DNA of 7,681 bases, taken from positions 1-7,681 of the forward strand of contig CALAUH010000124.1 of NCBI GenBank assembly GCA_937892225.1. The letters are read 5' to 3'. The DNA is from an uncultured Treponema sp. Lineage in GTDB: Bacteria; Spirochaetota; Spirochaetia; Treponematales; Treponemataceae. Positions 6,361 through 7,681 of this stretch are shown here, piece after piece (position 1 is the first letter of the stretch; each line of letters begins with the position of its first letter). The translations under genes and the position numbers were made by a program. A model generated the notes under the pieces. It saw only the letters and a list, made by a program, of their open reading frames with translations. It was not told the origin of the DNA and did no database searches.

Positions 6361-7681
6361 TTGAATCATCCTGATTATAATTCACCGACAGAATTAAAAA
6401 ATGAATTAGATAGAAACGGATTTTCAATGCAAAAGAAATTCGGACAGAATTTTTTAATCAATGGTGAAGCAAGAAAAAAATTAATAGATGCACTTGATAT
6501 TACAAAAGATACTACTGTATGGGAAGTTGGTCCTGGACTGGGAGCTATGTCTTTTGAAATATTACAGCGACAGGCAAAATTAACTGTTTTTGAAATTGAT
6601 AAAGGTTTTGCATCATTAATATCTGAATATTTTAAAGAATATAAAGAAAATTTTACTCTTGTAGAAGGTGATGTATTAAAAACATGGAAAAAAAGATTAC
6701 AGGAAACACAGATACCATCAAGGTTTTTTGGTAATCTTCCATATAACATTGCTGCAACCATTATTGCAGATACAATTGAAAATAACGTACGTTTTGATAA
6801 ATGTGTTTTTACAGTGCAAAAAGAAGTTGCACAAAGAATGACTGCAAAACCAGGAACTTCAGATTATTCTTCTTTTTCTGTTTTATGTCAGTGGGCTTAT
6901 GATGTAAAAACCATTATGGATTTAAATGGAAATAATTTCTGGCCAAGACCAAATGTAGATTCAAGATCAGTTTTATTTACAAAAAAAGAAAATTTTCCTT
7001 GTTGTGAAAATCCAGCATTATTTATGAAAATGATGAGAAGTTTATTTACATCAAGACGAAAAACTGTAAGAAATAATCTTGCTGTTTATTTAAAAAATAA
7101 TGATTTAGCAGTAAATGTACTTGAAAAAGCAGGAATTGATGTAATGAAAAGAGCAGAAGTTTTAACTATAGAAGAAATGTTAAAACAATTACTTCATAAA
7201 CAAGAAGAAAATCCAAAAGTTGAAGAAGCTAAAGTAGAAGAAACACCAGCTGAAGTTAAACCTGAAGTTGTGGAAGTACCTGTAGAGGTACCTGCAAGTG
7301 ATGTTGAAGAGGCTGCTAGCGAAAATGGTAAAAAGCTTAATATTGTTTCTAAGACATTCGCTGAAAAATTTGGTGAAGTTTCAGAAGAAACTCGTGGATT
7401 CTTCAATGCTTTACGTAATCACATTTTAACTTACCAAGTTAGTGAAGTTGCATCAAAGAAACACATCGCCTTCAAGAAAGGTGAAAATGGAAAGACTTTA
7501 GTATTAGTCAACTTTGGTGGTAACACACTTAAGTCATTCTATGCAATTAATGCAGACGAAATTAATCATAAAGAGTTCTATCATACTGACATGAAAGATT
7601 ACAAAGCATATGAAACTACTCCATCTATGATTAAGTTATCTTCTGATTTATATGTTAGTAGAGCTATTAAATTAGTTGATA
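6361..7681 (+). CDS. 16S rRNA dimethyladenosine transferase RsmA/KsgA with an in-frame carboxy-terminal extension; 3' end outside the window
   Basis: RsmA transfers methyl groups from S-adenosylmethionine to two adjacent adenosines near the 3' end of 16S rRNA, late in 30S assembly. Residues 1-277 are a complete enzyme: KKFGQNFL (25-32), SAM-binding EVGPGLG (55-61), acidic E78, GD (103-104), catalytic NLPYNI (125-130), FTVQKEVAQRM (150-160), WPRPNVDS (194-201), SRRKTVRNNL (231-240) and the usual closing RAEVLTIEEML (264-274). Normal family members stop near this point. Here the frame stays open for at least 163 more codons: a Glu/Val/Pro-rich linker (about 281-322) and a domain (about 328-440 and on) described separately. 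No stop occurs before the edge, so the protein is partial. The start is TTG with AAGGA upstream; comEC lies 16 bases before. The enzyme part uses the AT-ending codons typical of the window; the extension does not. The enzyme call is firm; the fusion needs confirmation. Confidence 0.92.
   Translation, partial: MNHPDYNSPTELKNELDRNGFSMQKKFGQNFLINGEARKKLIDALDITKDTTVWEVGPGLGAMSFEILQRQAKLTVFEIDKGFASLISEYFKEYKENFTLVEGDVLKTWKKRLQETQIPSRFFGNLPYNIAATIIADTIENNVRFDKCVFTVQKEVAQRMTAKPGTSDYSSFSVLCQWAYDVKTIMDLNGNNFWPRPNVDSRSVLFTKKENFPCCENPALFMKMMRSLFTSRRKTVRNNLAVYLKNNDLAVNVLEKAGIDVMKRAEVLTIEEMLKQLLHKQEENPKVEEAKVEETPAEVKPEVVEVPVEVPASDVEEAASENGKKLNIVSKTFAEKFGEVSEETRGFFNALRNHILTYQVSEVASKKHIAFKKGENGKTLVLVNFGGNTLKSFYAINADEINHKEFYHTDMKDYKAYETTPSMIKLSSDLYVSRAIKLVD
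7201..7326 (+). other. Acidic, Val/Pro-rich linker in the RsmA extension
   Basis: Codons 281-322 encode a low-complexity stretch dominated by Glu, Val, Pro, Ala and Lys, typical of a flexible interdomain linker. The region joins the end of the RsmA enzyme to the downstream domain with no stop codon. Codons stay AT-ending up to about 7268; then GTG, GAG, AGC and AAG appear, which places the change of composition inside this linker. Confidence 0.6.
7270..7293 (+). repeat. Imperfect 12-base tandem repeat encoding VEVP twice
   Basis: Two 12-base units, GTGGAAGTACCT and GTAGAGGTACCT, differ at two third positions and encode Val-Glu-Val-Pro twice within the linker. Short repeats of this kind are frequent in linkers. 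The repeat coincides with the point where codon use changes, so it could also be a recombination or assembly join. Confidence 0.55.
7342..7681 (+). other. Carboxy-terminal domain of unknown function fused to RsmA, Firmicutes-like
   Basis: Residues 328-440 of the fusion. A predicted helix with SEETRGFFNALRNHILTY (341-358) is followed by beta-rich segments, a GNTLKSFYAIN strand (387-397), and MIKLSSDLYVSRAIKLVD (423-440) at the edge. From memory this pattern (S-E-x-x-K/R-x-F/Y-Y/F-N-x-L/I-K/R-N-x-I/L-L-S/T-Y, then G-K/N-T-L-x-x-Y-x-A-x-N/D and a closing SD-x-x-x-x-x-A-x-x-L-hydrophobic motif) belongs to an uncharacterised domain that recurs, often in several copies, in proteins of gut Firmicutes and Mollicutes. 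I cannot give a family number. Lys is AAG in 7 of 15 codons and Phe is TTC in 6 of 8 (hand counts), unlike the enzyme part (1 of 26 and 2 of 18). Confidence 0.55.

Noticed and set aside
6375..6761. Minus-strand open frame of 128 codons
   Set aside because: It lies wholly opposite the conserved rsmA motifs and shows no family features of its own.
7194..7406. Minus-strand open frame of 70 codons rich in Ser, Thr and Gly
   Set aside because: It is the complement of the low-complexity linker of the RsmA extension; the repeats in its translation come from that linker, and the plus strand is clearly coding.
1..7681. CRISPR array, tRNA, rRNA or insertion sequence
   Set aside because: No regularly spaced direct repeats, tRNA-like arms, rRNA stretches, transposase motifs or terminal inverted repeats were seen on reading either strand.

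Overview
The window is very AT-rich DNA with tightly packed bacterial genes. It most resembles a spirochaete of the Treponema group. The main reasons are the amino-terminal part of the RsmA protein, which reads like Treponema RsmA, the membrane-anchored PilZ protein with an extra amino-terminal barrel-like region, and the neighbouring GldF/GldG plus DUF4340 pair. This assignment comes from family recognition only. The base composition is lower in G+C than the well-known Treponema species, so an uncultured, possibly gut-associated lineage is likely.

Left part (1-3069): after about 100 bases with no convincing gene, a fused GldF-GldG-like ABC transporter component (102-2135) overlaps by 11 bases a DUF4340 membrane-anchored protein (2125-3069). 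This pair is the usual membrane/periplasmic half of a Gld-type ABC system. The ATPase is not in the window, and the permease half lacks its normal amino terminus. Middle (3047-3712, minus strand): a CPBP-family intramembrane protease with all three motifs intact. It converges on and overlaps the DUF4340 gene, and it shares a 36-base divergent promoter region with the genes to its right. That region contains a perfect 13-base palindrome that forms an extended -10 box for the leftward gene.

Right part (3749-7681), plus strand: a c-di-GMP-binding PilZ protein, a short ComEC-type channel protein without the nuclease-like domain, and rsmA (ksgA). ComEC and rsmA are 16 bases apart and probably co-transcribed. 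Non-ATG starts with good ribosome binding sites are used for the PilZ gene and rsmA.

The most notable item is at the right edge. The rsmA reading frame does not stop at the normal end of the enzyme. It runs on through a Glu/Val/Pro-rich linker into a domain of about 115 residues that resembles an uncharacterised domain recurrent in gut Firmicutes/Mollicutes proteins. Codon use changes sharply at about 7270. It is either a new RsmA fusion acquired by transfer or a chimeric join, and the sequence alone cannot decide between them.
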